A stretch of 64,000 bases of DNA, taken from the NCBI GenBank assembly GCA_020633315.1, contig JACKDV010000001.1, positions 62,001 to 126,000 of the forward strand. Direction: 5' to 3'. Under the pieces are notes generated by a model, which ran no database searches, was not told the origin of the DNA, and saw only the letters and a list, made by a program, of their open reading frames with translations. The translations under genes were made by a program, and so were the position numbers. How positions within the stretch are numbered: the first letter of the stretch is position 1; each line of letters opens with the position of its first letter. This DNA is from Myxococcales bacterium (GTDB taxonomy: Bacteria; Myxococcota_A; Polyangia; Nannocystales; Nannocystaceae). This document shows, in pieces, positions 15,665 through 23,476 of the stretch.

Positions 15665-17483
15665 CGCCCAAGACGTCGTCATCCGATTCCGGCAGAAGAA
15701 GGGCGGCGACACGAAGGTCGCCGAGGTGGCCTACGAGATCGAGTTCCCCACCGAGCTCGTGCCCGAGCCCAAGGACTCGCTCGAGATCGACGTGCAGTAC
15801 GTCGATCCCTCGAACCAGGTGATCCCCCAGGCGAAGTCGCCCCGGGTGATGGTGATGGGCCCCACGCTGGTGTCGGACGCCTCGGGCAAGATGGTCGGCT
15901 CGGGCAAGGTGCATGCCTACGTGTCGTTCGTGCAGGAACGCTTCGTGGGGCGGCTGGGACTGCGCCTGGCGTGGAAGCACGGCGATCAGAGCTTCGAGCG
16001 CCTCGATCGACGGGACGCGAGCAGCCCCCTCAACGAGGCCAAGGCGCTGTCGGTGAGCTCGGACGAGCCGCGGCTGTCCCAGCAGCTCGGCAAGGTGAGC
16101 GGGGTCTCCGTCGATTCCCTGCCCGCAGGTGCCGACGCCAAGGACGACGGGCGCTTCGGCTGGCGGGGCTTCGTGGTCGGGCGGGTGCTGGACCACGTGC
16201 ACACCTACCTGCGCTGGGGCCTGGGCAGCTACTGGCACGGCTTCGGTGGTCGCTGCGTCCTCGACGGCGTGCCGATGTGCGAGCTGCCCGACTCCAAGCT
16301 CGACGCCCTCGCGGGCCAGGACCTGGAGGAGTGCTGGGCCCAGCACGTGACGGAGGCGTTGACGCTGTGCTCCTACGAGGGGCCCGGCAGCTTCATGGGA
16401 GCCAAGCCCGACACCTCGCTCGCGAAGGTGCACTACGTCCACCAGCAAGACGCCACGATCTTCCGGACGATGCGGGCCAAGCTGGGGACCGACGCGGCGT
16501 TCTATCCGATCGTCTTCGCGTGCCAGCAGCTGGTGTCGGCGGCGGTCTTCTATCGCGGCTTCTTCGAGGTGGCCGACAATCCCTTCGACGCGGTGATGGG
16601 GGCCGCCACGGGGAACGTCCCGGGGGCCGAGCGCAAGTCGAACCAGGCGCTCGCCGTCAACATCGCCAATCTCAAGGCCAGTGGCTGGGTGAAGCCGGGG
16701 GTGGCGTTGTTTCGGGGCCACTCCGACGGCAAGCCGATCCGACACGTGGGCGTGCTGCTGCGGGTGGACAAGCTGCCCGACGAGCATGGGAAGGGGCAGC
16801 TCACCAAGTTCCAGCTCCTCGACACCGGCGGCTGGACCAGCAACAGCTTCGGCGGCGGCGGCAGCTTCGACTCTGCGTTCCTCAAGGACATCGGCTACAC
16901 CATCAACGCCGGGCTCACGCCTCCCACCAATGAGGGCAAGCTACGCGAGGGGATCCGAGCCATCCGCCGCGCCCGGCCGCTGGGGGCCGCTCAGCTGGTG
17001 ATCCTCAGGCGTGGGAGCGCTCCGGCGGAGAACCGGATCTACTGGGCCAGCCCCATGCTCCACATGCACGAGGGCAGCGGGGCGAGCCGGGTGGCATATC
17101 CCCTGACGCGGCTCGCCACGTCGCTCCGCGACATCCCCTACGCCAAGGAGCTCGACGTGCGGTGGCGTGTCTACATCCCGCAGCTCAAGAGCCTCGAGCC
17201 GGCGATGGAGGGGGTGGTGCCGTGGTGGCGTCCTGCGGGGGCGGCCCCCAAGGGGGTCGTCGAATTCGGGAGCCACGACGATGGGCACGTGAGCGCGCTG
17301 CAGCGGGCCAAGCAGGACCTCAAGAACAACTCCCACGTGATCCCCACCTTCCAGCCGCTCTCGGCCCGCACGGACTTCGACGGCGTGCCCGCGCTCGACC
17401 AGAGCTCGCTGCGCGGCAAGTACCCCGAGCTCGCCGACATGACGGGCGTGCAGATCCCCGAGTACTTCAAGGGCACGCCCTGA
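15657..17483 (+). CDS. NlpC/P60- or CHAP-like cysteine hydrolase candidate (608 residues)
   Basis: Likely peptidoglycan or amide hydrolase, inferred from a Cys-His pair in papain-like order: C289 in YPIVFACQQLVSA and H363 in IRHVGVLLRVD, followed by QLLDTGGW where NlpC/P60 proteins place the third polar residue. The N-terminal 110 residues (VVIRFRQKKGGDTKVAEVAY) resemble a small beta domain like those in the upstream protein. No signal peptide. The C-terminal 200 residues are unassigned. The ATG overlaps the stop of the preceding peptidoglycan-binding protein by 8 bases, so the two are translated together and probably act together, for example as a delivered effector and its carrier. The catalytic assignment is tentative because the family match was made by eye. 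Confidence 0.75.
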   Translation: MASAQDVVIRFRQKKGGDTKVAEVAYEIEFPTELVPEPKDSLEIDVQYVDPSNQVIPQAKSPRVMVMGPTLVSDASGKMVGSGKVHAYVSFVQERFVGRLGLRLAWKHGDQSFERLDRRDASSPLNEAKALSVSSDEPRLSQQLGKVSGVSVDSLPAGADAKDDGRFGWRGFVVGRVLDHVHTYLRWGLGSYWHGFGGRCVLDGVPMCELPDSKLDALAGQDLEECWAQHVTEALTLCSYEGPGSFMGAKPDTSLAKVHYVHQQDATIFRTMRAKLGTDAAFYPIVFACQQLVSAAVFYRGFFEVADNPFDAVMGAATGNVPGAERKSNQALAVNIANLKASGWVKPGVALFRGHSDGKPIRHVGVLLRVDKLPDEHGKGQLTKFQLLDTGGWTSNSFGGGGSFDSAFLKDIGYTINAGLTPPTNEGKLREGIRAIRRARPLGAAQLVILRRGSAPAENRIYWASPMLHMHEGSGASRVAYPLTRLATSLRDIPYAKELDVRWRVYIPQLKSLEPAMEGVVPWWRPAGAAPKGVVEFGSHDDGHVSALQRAKQDLKNNSHVIPTFQPLSARTDFDGVPALDQSSLRGKYPELADMTGVQIPEYFKGTP

Positions 17484-17494
17484 GCCCGGGCGCG

Positions 17495-17767
17495 CTACAG
17501 CCGGTCGCGCAGGTGACCCCCGGCCAGCAGCAGCAGCGCGAGCAGGGTCAGCCCCCGCACCACCCACCACGCGGGCGAGGGCCCCAGCTTGGCCCCCCAG
17601 AGGCTGCCGATCGCCGCCAGCACGCAGAGGCCGGCCACGATGTGCAGCTCGATGAACGCCTCGGGCACGTGGGCGTGCTCGCGTCGCGAGACCAGGTAGA
17701 CGCGCACGAAGCCCGCCGCCTGCAACGCGACCACCACCCACGCGACCACCGGCAGCACCCTGTCCAT
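17495..17767 (-). CDS. Small membrane protein of 90 residues
   Basis: Hydrophobic protein with three likely membrane segments: VLPVVAWVVVALQAAGFVRV (residues 4-23), ELHIVAGLCVLAAIGSLWGA (about 40-59) and WWVVRGLTLLALLLLAGG (about 67-84), linked by short charged loops. Family not recognised. It starts 7 bases after the stop of the protease/phospholipase-like gene on the same strand and is convergent with the NlpC-like gene 11 bases away. A small membrane protein directly downstream of a toxin-like gene could be an immunity or export partner; the sequence alone does not show it. Confidence 0.72.
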   Translation of the reverse strand: MDRVLPVVAWVVVALQAAGFVRVYLVSRREHAHVPEAFIELHIVAGLCVLAAIGSLWGAKLGPSPAWWVVRGLTLLALLLLAGGHLRDRL

Positions 17768-17774
17768 GGCGGCC

Positions 17775-19589
17775 TCAGTCCCAGTCGGGGCGGTAGTCCT
17801 GGTGCGAGCCGCCGGCCTCGGCGTCCTTGGCCCCCGGCGCGAAGGGATACACGGTCTCGCGCAGGAAGGTCTCGAGCTCGTCGAGGGTGGCCTTGCGCTT
17901 GTACATCTTCAAGATCTCCACCGAAGCCTTGCGGGCATCGAGGGCCCCGGGAATCTTCCAGATCCCGCCCTTTTGGATCTTGTCGGCCTCGCCGTGCTTG
18001 TGGGCGTCCTGGGCGTCGTAGGCCTGGAACTTGACCACCTTCTTGGTGTGGAGCTCCTCGCTCTTGCTCTCCTTGCGGATCACGTGGGAGCGCGAGTACG
18101 AGTCCTGGACCGTGTGGAGCATCTTGCCCACGTGGAAGATCTCGTCCTGGTCGAGCGCGGCCTGGAACCACTTGCGGAGCTGCTTGACGATGAGGTCGAC
18201 CACCTCGCCGTTGGTGTGCTTGCCGGCGGGGGCCATCGAGTGCCAGTACTGCAGATCGCCGTAGTGCGAGCGGTTGGCGAGCGTGCCCTCGTCGTGCAGC
18301 GTGCGCCAGGTGTTGTAGTAGCAGGTCTCCACGCTGTCCTCGTCCGAGCAGGGCACGTCGGGCCAGGCGCAGCCCTCGTCGAGCGAGGTGCCGTAGTCGA
18401 TCCCGGCGAGGATCGCCGCCCACTTGGTGATGTCCTCGTGCACCGCTCCGCCGCCGCGGATCTTGAAGAACTCCACCCGCACCTTCTGTCCCGAGGGCAG
18501 GGTCACCTCGCCCTGGTCGGCGAGCTGGTCCTCCACGTAGAGCAGCTGCTTGGCCTTGGTCTCGAGATCGGGGTGGGCCGGATCGAGGCGGTACTCGTGC
18601 ACACCGTGCTCGAAGCCGTCGTCGAGCTCGAAGGTCCCGAAGGCCAGATCGCTGTCGACCAGCTTGTTGTAGTGGATGAAGTCGGCCGCGAACATCGAGC
18701 CCTCGTCGCCGTGGGCGTCGCCCCCCACGGTGGAGTAGCGGCGGCGGAGCTGATCGTCGAGGTAGTGGCCGAATTCCTCGACCATCACCAGGAACAGGGT
18801 CCAGCGATCCTCGGGCACGTCCTTGGCCGAGAGCACCAGCGCCTCGTCGAGGTGGACGGTGCCCTCGTGGTAGTAGCCGTGCACGTCGTCCTCGAGCTCG
18901 CGCACGGTGACGAAGCGGGGCGGCACGAAGCGCTCGGTGAGCAGGTCCTGGCGCAGGGCCTCGATGGCTGCGGCCGGGATCGCATCGCCGAAGATCGCCG
19001 ACAGGCCCACCCGGAACATCCGAGGATCCTCGAGGTAGGGCATGCGCCCCTTCCACAGCTCGGTCTCCACCGCCACCACGCCGATGGGACGCAGCGGTAG
19101 ATCGAGGCGGTCGCTGGTCTCCACCGCCGCCTCGTCGCTGCCCTCCACCGAGAGCGCGGCGCTCAGCTCCACGTAGCGGGCGCCCTCGGGGGGCGGAGGC
19201 AGGCGCAGCCGCAGGTCCTCGGGCGGTGGCGCGCGGAAGCTGGCCGAGTCCCAGCGCAGCGCGAGCTGGCGGTAGGGCGCCTGCTCGGGATCCTCGTCCT
19301 GCGCGTGCGTCAGCCACGGCTCGCCGTCGAACACGAACACCGGGCGCAGGTCGGCCGACTCGAGCACGAGCTGGCCCGAGCAGCGGGCCACCTCGACGGG
19401 CTCGGGCTCCGCGGCGCCTCGCACCTCGGTGAGGAAGCCGGCGTGGAACACCAGCTCGGCCGGCTTGGGGGAGCCGGGCTCGGTCTTCGACGGCGGGGCC
19501 CCGAAGCCCACCAGGCCCAGTCGAGCGCCGCGGGCCTCCGAGCCGTGACCGCCGTCGGCATCGAGCTTGACCCTGATCGAGGCCGGCAT
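17775..19589 (-). CDS. Two-domain metalloenzyme: EExGHxxD peptidase-like plus phospholipase C/P1-like domain
   Basis: Protein of 604 residues without signal peptide. Residues 1-190 are a beta-rich part with no match. A first metal-site-like segment is LVMVEEFGHYLDDQLRRRY (E271, E272, H275, D278) followed by GGDAHGDEGSMFAADF; the EE-GH-LD then GDEG-FA order is found in putative metallopeptidase domains of secreted bacterial proteins. The C-terminal third resembles zinc-dependent phospholipase C or P1 nuclease: GDLQYWHSMAP (about 445), GKMLHTVQDSYSRSHVIR (about 485-502), then AYDAQDAHKHGEAD. Both assignments are motif readings. With the opposite-facing NlpC-like gene it forms a group of candidate secreted hydrolases. 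Upstream 129 bases to the next gene show nothing recognisable. Confidence 0.75.
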   Translation of the reverse strand: MPASIRVKLDADGGHGSEARGARLGLVGFGAPPSKTEPGSPKPAELVFHAGFLTEVRGAAEPEPVEVARCSGQLVLESADLRPVFVFDGEPWLTHAQDEDPEQAPYRQLALRWDSASFRAPPPEDLRLRLPPPPEGARYVELSAALSVEGSDEAAVETSDRLDLPLRPIGVVAVETELWKGRMPYLEDPRMFRVGLSAIFGDAIPAAAIEALRQDLLTERFVPPRFVTVRELEDDVHGYYHEGTVHLDEALVLSAKDVPEDRWTLFLVMVEEFGHYLDDQLRRRYSTVGGDAHGDEGSMFAADFIHYNKLVDSDLAFGTFELDDGFEHGVHEYRLDPAHPDLETKAKQLLYVEDQLADQGEVTLPSGQKVRVEFFKIRGGGAVHEDITKWAAILAGIDYGTSLDEGCAWPDVPCSDEDSVETCYYNTWRTLHDEGTLANRSHYGDLQYWHSMAPAGKHTNGEVVDLIVKQLRKWFQAALDQDEIFHVGKMLHTVQDSYSRSHVIRKESKSEELHTKKVVKFQAYDAQDAHKHGEADKIQKGGIWKIPGALDARKASVEILKMYKRKATLDELETFLRETVYPFAPGAKDAEAGGSHQDYRPDWD

Positions 19590-19718
19590 CGGAGGACGAG
19601 GCTACCACGCGGGGATCGGCGGCGGGGAGCCCTCGGCGGCGGAGCGAGAACGAGCCCTCGGCTGGCGATGATCGCCCGCTGGCGGATCGGAGGCACGGCA
19701 CTGCTCGCGGACGAGCAG

Positions 19719-22247
19719 CTATGGCACCACGACCGGGACCCCCACCTGGATGCTGACGGATGCCGCGGTGGTGGTCGATGTGTAGGTCTGGAACATGCCA
19801 GCCGGCACGGGCCCGAACCAGTCTCCGCCGAGCAGGGTCACCTCGTCGTCGCCGCTGCCCTCGATGATCAGGGCGTTGGAGGTGTCGGAGAGATTGACCA
19901 CGCTCAGCGGCGACAAGGTCACGGCGGAGGGACCGGCGGTGCTCAGCCGGATTCGCTCGATGCCGACGATCGGCAGCGGGGACGTGGACAGATCGAGGAC
20001 CAGCCCGGGGGAGAGCTCCAGGGTGTCCTCGCCGAGCCCGGCGTCGAGCAGACGGAATGCCACGTCGGCGATCACCAGGGTATCGTCACCCTCACCGCCC
20101 CGTAGGACGTCGGGCCCCCCGTCGCTCGCCAGGATGTCATTGCCTCGGCCACCCACGACGAGGTCGGCGGCCGGGCCGTGGGTCGCCTCGAGCAGGTCGG
20201 GGCCCGAGGTGCCCAGCCGGGTCACCGAAGCGGAGACATCGTCGCCGAGCACGAGATAGGTCGCCCCCGACGAGCTCGCCGCACCGGGATCCGCCGAGGG
20301 GGCACCGATGATCAGATCCCCGAAGCCATCACCGTCGACGTCTCCGGCGGTGCCGACCGCATACCCTGCCTGGTCCGAGCTCGTGCCTCCGACGAACGAG
20401 ATGTCGGCGCTCCCCAGCGGCTGCAGCGGAGGGAGGCTCGTCGTGCCCAGCACGAGGTAGGCGTGTCCCGGGGATGGGCCGCTGCCGGGGGCACCGATGA
20501 GCAGGTCGGAGAAGCCGTCTCCATCGAAGTCTCCGGCGGGGCCCAGCGCATGGCCGGCCCGGTCGTTCTGGACGACGCCTTCGAATCGAATCCCGGACGC
20601 GAGCAGCTCGATCGTCGGGGGCATCGCCGGACCTCCGAGCACGAGGTAGGCCTCGCCAGCCGAGGAGTTGCCGCCCGGGTCGGCATCGGGAGCGCCAGCG
20701 AGCAGGTCGGCGAAACCATCCCCATCGACGTCTCCGGCGCGGCCCACTGCGTGGCCAGAATTGTCGTTCGTGATGCCGCCGTGGAGCAGGACGTCCGCGT
20801 CGGCGAGGCCGATGACGGGCGGGAGGTCGGGAGCGCCGAAGACCACATACGACGTCCCTGCGTTGGAGGTGCCGCCGGGGTCGGCCTGTGGGGCCGAGAC
20901 GATGATGTCGGAATAGCCATCACCGTCGAGGTCCCCGGCGCCGGCGACCGCTCGCCCCGACGAGTCGTACTGGGCCACGCCCTCCAGGCGCACGTCGGCA
21001 TTGGCGAGGTCGTACACGTAGGGCAGGCCGGGGCCGCCGAACACGAGGTAGGTCTCGCCGGCCGAGGACACCCCGTTGGGATCGGCCTGGTACGCGCCGA
21101 TGATGATGTCGGCGTAGCCATCTCCGTTGACGTCTCCTGCGCCTCCGATCGCGAAGCCGGAGTTGTCCTGGTAGTCGATGCCGTCGAAGCGAACGTCGGC
21201 AAGGGAGAGGTCGACGACGGGGGGCAGTAGCGGGCTCCCGAACACGAGGTAGGTCTCGCCCGCGTCGCTGTCTCCGGGGTCGCCGCGGTAGGCTCCGATG
21301 AGCAGGTCCGAGAACCCGTCTCCATCGACGTCTCCCACGCCAGCGACGGCGTAGCCCGAGTAGTCGCTGGTCGTGATTCCGTCGAAGCGATGGTCCGCGA
21401 GCGCGAGATCGATGGGCGACGCGAGGCCGGGTCCCCCCAGCACGAGGTAGGTCTCTCCGCTGGCTCCGAATCCGTTGGGATCGGCCTGGTAGGCACCGAT
21501 GAGGAGATCGGAGAACCCGTCGCCATCGACGTCGCCCGCCCCGCTCACGGCGACCCCCGAGGAGTCGCCCGGGTCGATGCCGTCGATCCGGATTCCCTTG
21601 GGTCCGAGCTGGTCGAGGCTCACGATGCCGTCGACCGGCTGCAGGACCACCCGCACGTCGGCCACCGCGGATTGCCCCGCCGCATCCTCGATGGTGTAGG
21701 TGAATCGGTCCGTTCCGTAGGGAAGCAGGGCGGGGGGGAGGTAGGAGAAGCTCCCGTCGCGGCTCATCGACACCATGCCGCCGCGCTCCGTGATGGGGTC
21801 CCAGTTGGTGACCGTGAGGGGGCCTCCCTCGGGATCGTGATCGTTGGCCAGGACGCCGTCGGCTACCTCCACGTCGAGGACGTCGCCGGCCTCGATCACG
21901 TACGGGCCGTCCCCGATCGCCGCGGGAGGCTCGTCGACCGGAGGGTCCCCCGAGCTCGACTCCGACGATCCCTCGTCGGAGTCGACGCCACCATCGGAGG
22001 ACGTGCTCCCGGACGGAGGAGGATCGCCGTTGTCGGTCGAGCCCGTGGGCTCCGGCTCCGAGGTGGTGCCATCGGGAGCTTCCTCGGTGGTCGCGTCCTC
22101 CGGGACGAAGCCCGAGTCGCTCGAGGATCCCCCCTCGGTGTCCCCGGTCTGGACGACGACCACCGGGGCCGGTGGTGCGCAGCCGATTGCCAGCAGACCG
22201 AGGACGGCGGCGGTCGGTAGGGGGCAGGGCTTCTCGGTGTCGTTCAC
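19719..22247 (-). CDS. Lipoprotein with cadherin-like domain, seven FG-GAP repeats and RTX-like tail
   Basis: Surface lipoprotein of 842 residues starting at GTG 22247, with GGAG 8 bases upstream. Lipobox LAIGC, C23, is followed by an Asp/Ser/Gly/Thr-rich linker to about 105. Residues 108-205 read as a bacterial cadherin-like/Ig unit (GVLANDHDPEGGPLTVTNW, DGSFSYLPP, DRFTYTIEDAAG). Seven integrin-alpha-type FG-GAP repeats follow (about 215-665), each with a calcium loop such as GDVDGDGFSDLLIGA; seven units would make one complete beta-propeller. A single RTX-like stretch GGRGNDILASDGGPDVLRGG comes next. No catalytic domain. Probably binds calcium and another cell-surface or matrix partner. Last gene of the minus-strand group that starts with the sigma factor at 27842; whether it belongs to that transcript is unknown. 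Confidence 0.88.
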   Translation of the reverse strand: MNDTEKPCPLPTAAVLGLLAIGCAPPAPVVVVQTGDTEGGSSSDSGFVPEDATTEEAPDGTTSEPEPTGSTDNGDPPPSGSTSSDGGVDSDEGSSESSSGDPPVDEPPAAIGDGPYVIEAGDVLDVEVADGVLANDHDPEGGPLTVTNWDPITERGGMVSMSRDGSFSYLPPALLPYGTDRFTYTIEDAAGQSAVADVRVVLQPVDGIVSLDQLGPKGIRIDGIDPGDSSGVAVSGAGDVDGDGFSDLLIGAYQADPNGFGASGETYLVLGGPGLASPIDLALADHRFDGITTSDYSGYAVAGVGDVDGDGFSDLLIGAYRGDPGDSDAGETYLVFGSPLLPPVVDLSLADVRFDGIDYQDNSGFAIGGAGDVNGDGYADIIIGAYQADPNGVSSAGETYLVFGGPGLPYVYDLANADVRLEGVAQYDSSGRAVAGAGDLDGDGYSDIIVSAPQADPGGTSNAGTSYVVFGAPDLPPVIGLADADVLLHGGITNDNSGHAVGRAGDVDGDGFADLLAGAPDADPGGNSSAGEAYLVLGGPAMPPTIELLASGIRFEGVVQNDRAGHALGPAGDFDGDGFSDLLIGAPGSGPSPGHAYLVLGTTSLPPLQPLGSADISFVGGTSSDQAGYAVGTAGDVDGDGFGDLIIGAPSADPGAASSSGATYLVLGDDVSASVTRLGTSGPDLLEATHGPAADLVVGGRGNDILASDGGPDVLRGGEGDDTLVIADVAFRLLDAGLGEDTLELSPGLVLDLSTSPLPIVGIERIRLSTAGPSAVTLSPLSVVNLSDTSNALIIEGSGDDEVTLLGGDWFGPVPAGMFQTYTSTTTAASVSIQVGVPVVVP
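20240..21610. repeat. Seven imperfect tandem repeats of about 190 bases (FG-GAP coding)
   Basis: The DNA encodes seven consecutive FG-GAP units of 60-65 residues. Units 1-3 and 5 are closest, sharing GDVDGDGF or GDVNGDGY and the phrase GETYLVFGGPGLP or close variants. Units 4 and 6 have diverged (GDLDGDGYSDIIVSA, GDFDGDGFSDLLIGA). The repeats are in phase with the frame, as expected for growth by unit duplication. Confidence 0.85.
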
Positions 22248-22319
22248 GTGATTCTCCGGGGGGCTTGGGCACGCCGCTGCGGCGCGGGCACTGATATCGG
22301 CGCGAGCGATCGCCTCTGA

Positions 22320-23417
22320 CTAGCTGCAGACCTTGGTGAAGCGAACCGCCTCGTCCTGGTACCAGAGGCGCACGTTCTGGTAGCCGTTGCCTCCGCCCGT
22401 GATCACGAACAGGTCCTTGGTGGTCCCGCAGGGATCCGCCTCGAAGGCGGCCAGGCTGGGCCAGATGCCGACGTCGACCGCGAGCGTGCTGGAGGCGCTC
22501 GACCAGCTCCCCGTGGATCGCTGCACGTAGGCATCGAGGTCCAGGCAGGTGGGCTCGAGATCACCGACGACGACCCAGTAGCTGACCGTCGCGCTCGGCG
22601 GGCTACCGTCCATCTTGCGGAACTCCATGTGAGCGGTGTTGCCCACGATGGAGGTGACCCTCCCCTGGTAGAGGGTGCGGCAGTCGGGGTTGGCCGCGCT
22701 GCAGGTACAGTCCACGTCGGGCACGAAGGCCGGCGTCCAGGAGCCCAGGCCACGGCTGGGGACGATGCTCTCCTGGTAGCAGCTCGAGGTGTCGAAGGTG
22801 CAGTTGGCCTGGCAGGCCAGGGTGCCGCCGTCGTATCCCTGGCTCGCGCAGGTCTGCCCGCCGAGCGCGGTGCCGTCACAGTCCTCCCCGGGCTCGATGG
22901 TGTTGCCTCCGTCGCCGCAGGTCGGGACGTCGCAGGCACCTGCGCCGTCGCAGGTGCCCGCTCCGCCACCGCACGGCAGCCCGCTCGGCTGGGGCACACA
23001 GCTTCCCTGGCCGTCGCAGGCGCTGCAATCGGAGCTGCAGCCGGTCGTAGACGCGCCCGAGGGGGCGTAGGTCCCGTCGTCTGCACAGCAGATCGAGCCG
23101 GGCATGCAGTCGGTCGGAGGCGAGCCGGTCGTGGGGTCTGGAGGCGGAGCGCCGGTGGTCGCATCGTCGCCGGAGTCGGGACCAGAGGTGGGCTCCGGCG
23201 GGGGTGGGGTCGTCTCGCCGCCGCTCGACTCGTCGGCGACGGTGGAGGCGGCCGTCGCCGACGCGTCGTCGTCCTGTACCGATGGGGATCCGAAGGGCCC
23301 CGAGCCGGAAGGCGCCGGGCCGGCACAGGCGACGGGCGCGAGACATGCCAGCAAGGAGACGAGGGACGACGAGAGTGGGGTGGAGCGAGCGAGCGCGCTG
23401 CGGTCTTGGTCGAGCAT
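22320..23417 (-). CDS. Cysteine-rich lipoprotein, unknown function
   Basis: Start 23417 (MLDQDRSALARSTP) gives a signal peptide ending in APVAC, C31. The mature protein has a Ser/Thr/Pro/Asp linker (to about 110), then a cysteine-rich region with about 20 Cys including CMPGSICCADDGTY and GGNTIEPGEDCDG, typical of the disulfide-rich repeats abundant in myxobacterial surface proteins (Cys-rich 'PGEDCDG' repeats). The C-terminal 160 residues form a separate domain (YWVVVGDLEPTCLDLDAYVQ, GGNGYQNVRLWYQDEAVRF) with no recognised relative. It begins 59 bases after the CHAT protease stop, so co-transcription with the sigma/CHAT operon is possible. Confidence 0.82.
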   Translation of the reverse strand: MLDQDRSALARSTPLSSSLVSLLACLAPVACAGPAPSGSGPFGSPSVQDDDASATAASTVADESSGGETTPPPPEPTSGPDSGDDATTGAPPPDPTTGSPPTDCMPGSICCADDGTYAPSGASTTGCSSDCSACDGQGSCVPQPSGLPCGGGAGTCDGAGACDVPTCGDGGNTIEPGEDCDGTALGGQTCASQGYDGGTLACQANCTFDTSSCYQESIVPSRGLGSWTPAFVPDVDCTCSAANPDCRTLYQGRVTSIVGNTAHMEFRKMDGSPPSATVSYWVVVGDLEPTCLDLDAYVQRSTGSWSSASSTLAVDVGIWPSLAAFEADPCGTTKDLFVITGGGNGYQNVRLWYQDEAVRFTKVCS

Positions 23418-23476
23418 CGCCTCGTGATATCGGGGAGCGCGGCCGAGCCTGACCCCTCGCTCTTCTGGATCGCGGC

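Noticed and set aside
8030..15712. A minus-strand frame open for about 2560 codons, spanning purK and the genes beyond.
   Set aside because: Only the part from 9220 down is purK; the rest is antisense to the methyltransferase and OmpA genes and consists of His/Arg/Gly/Leu-rich filler typical of the reverse of a GC-rich coding strand.
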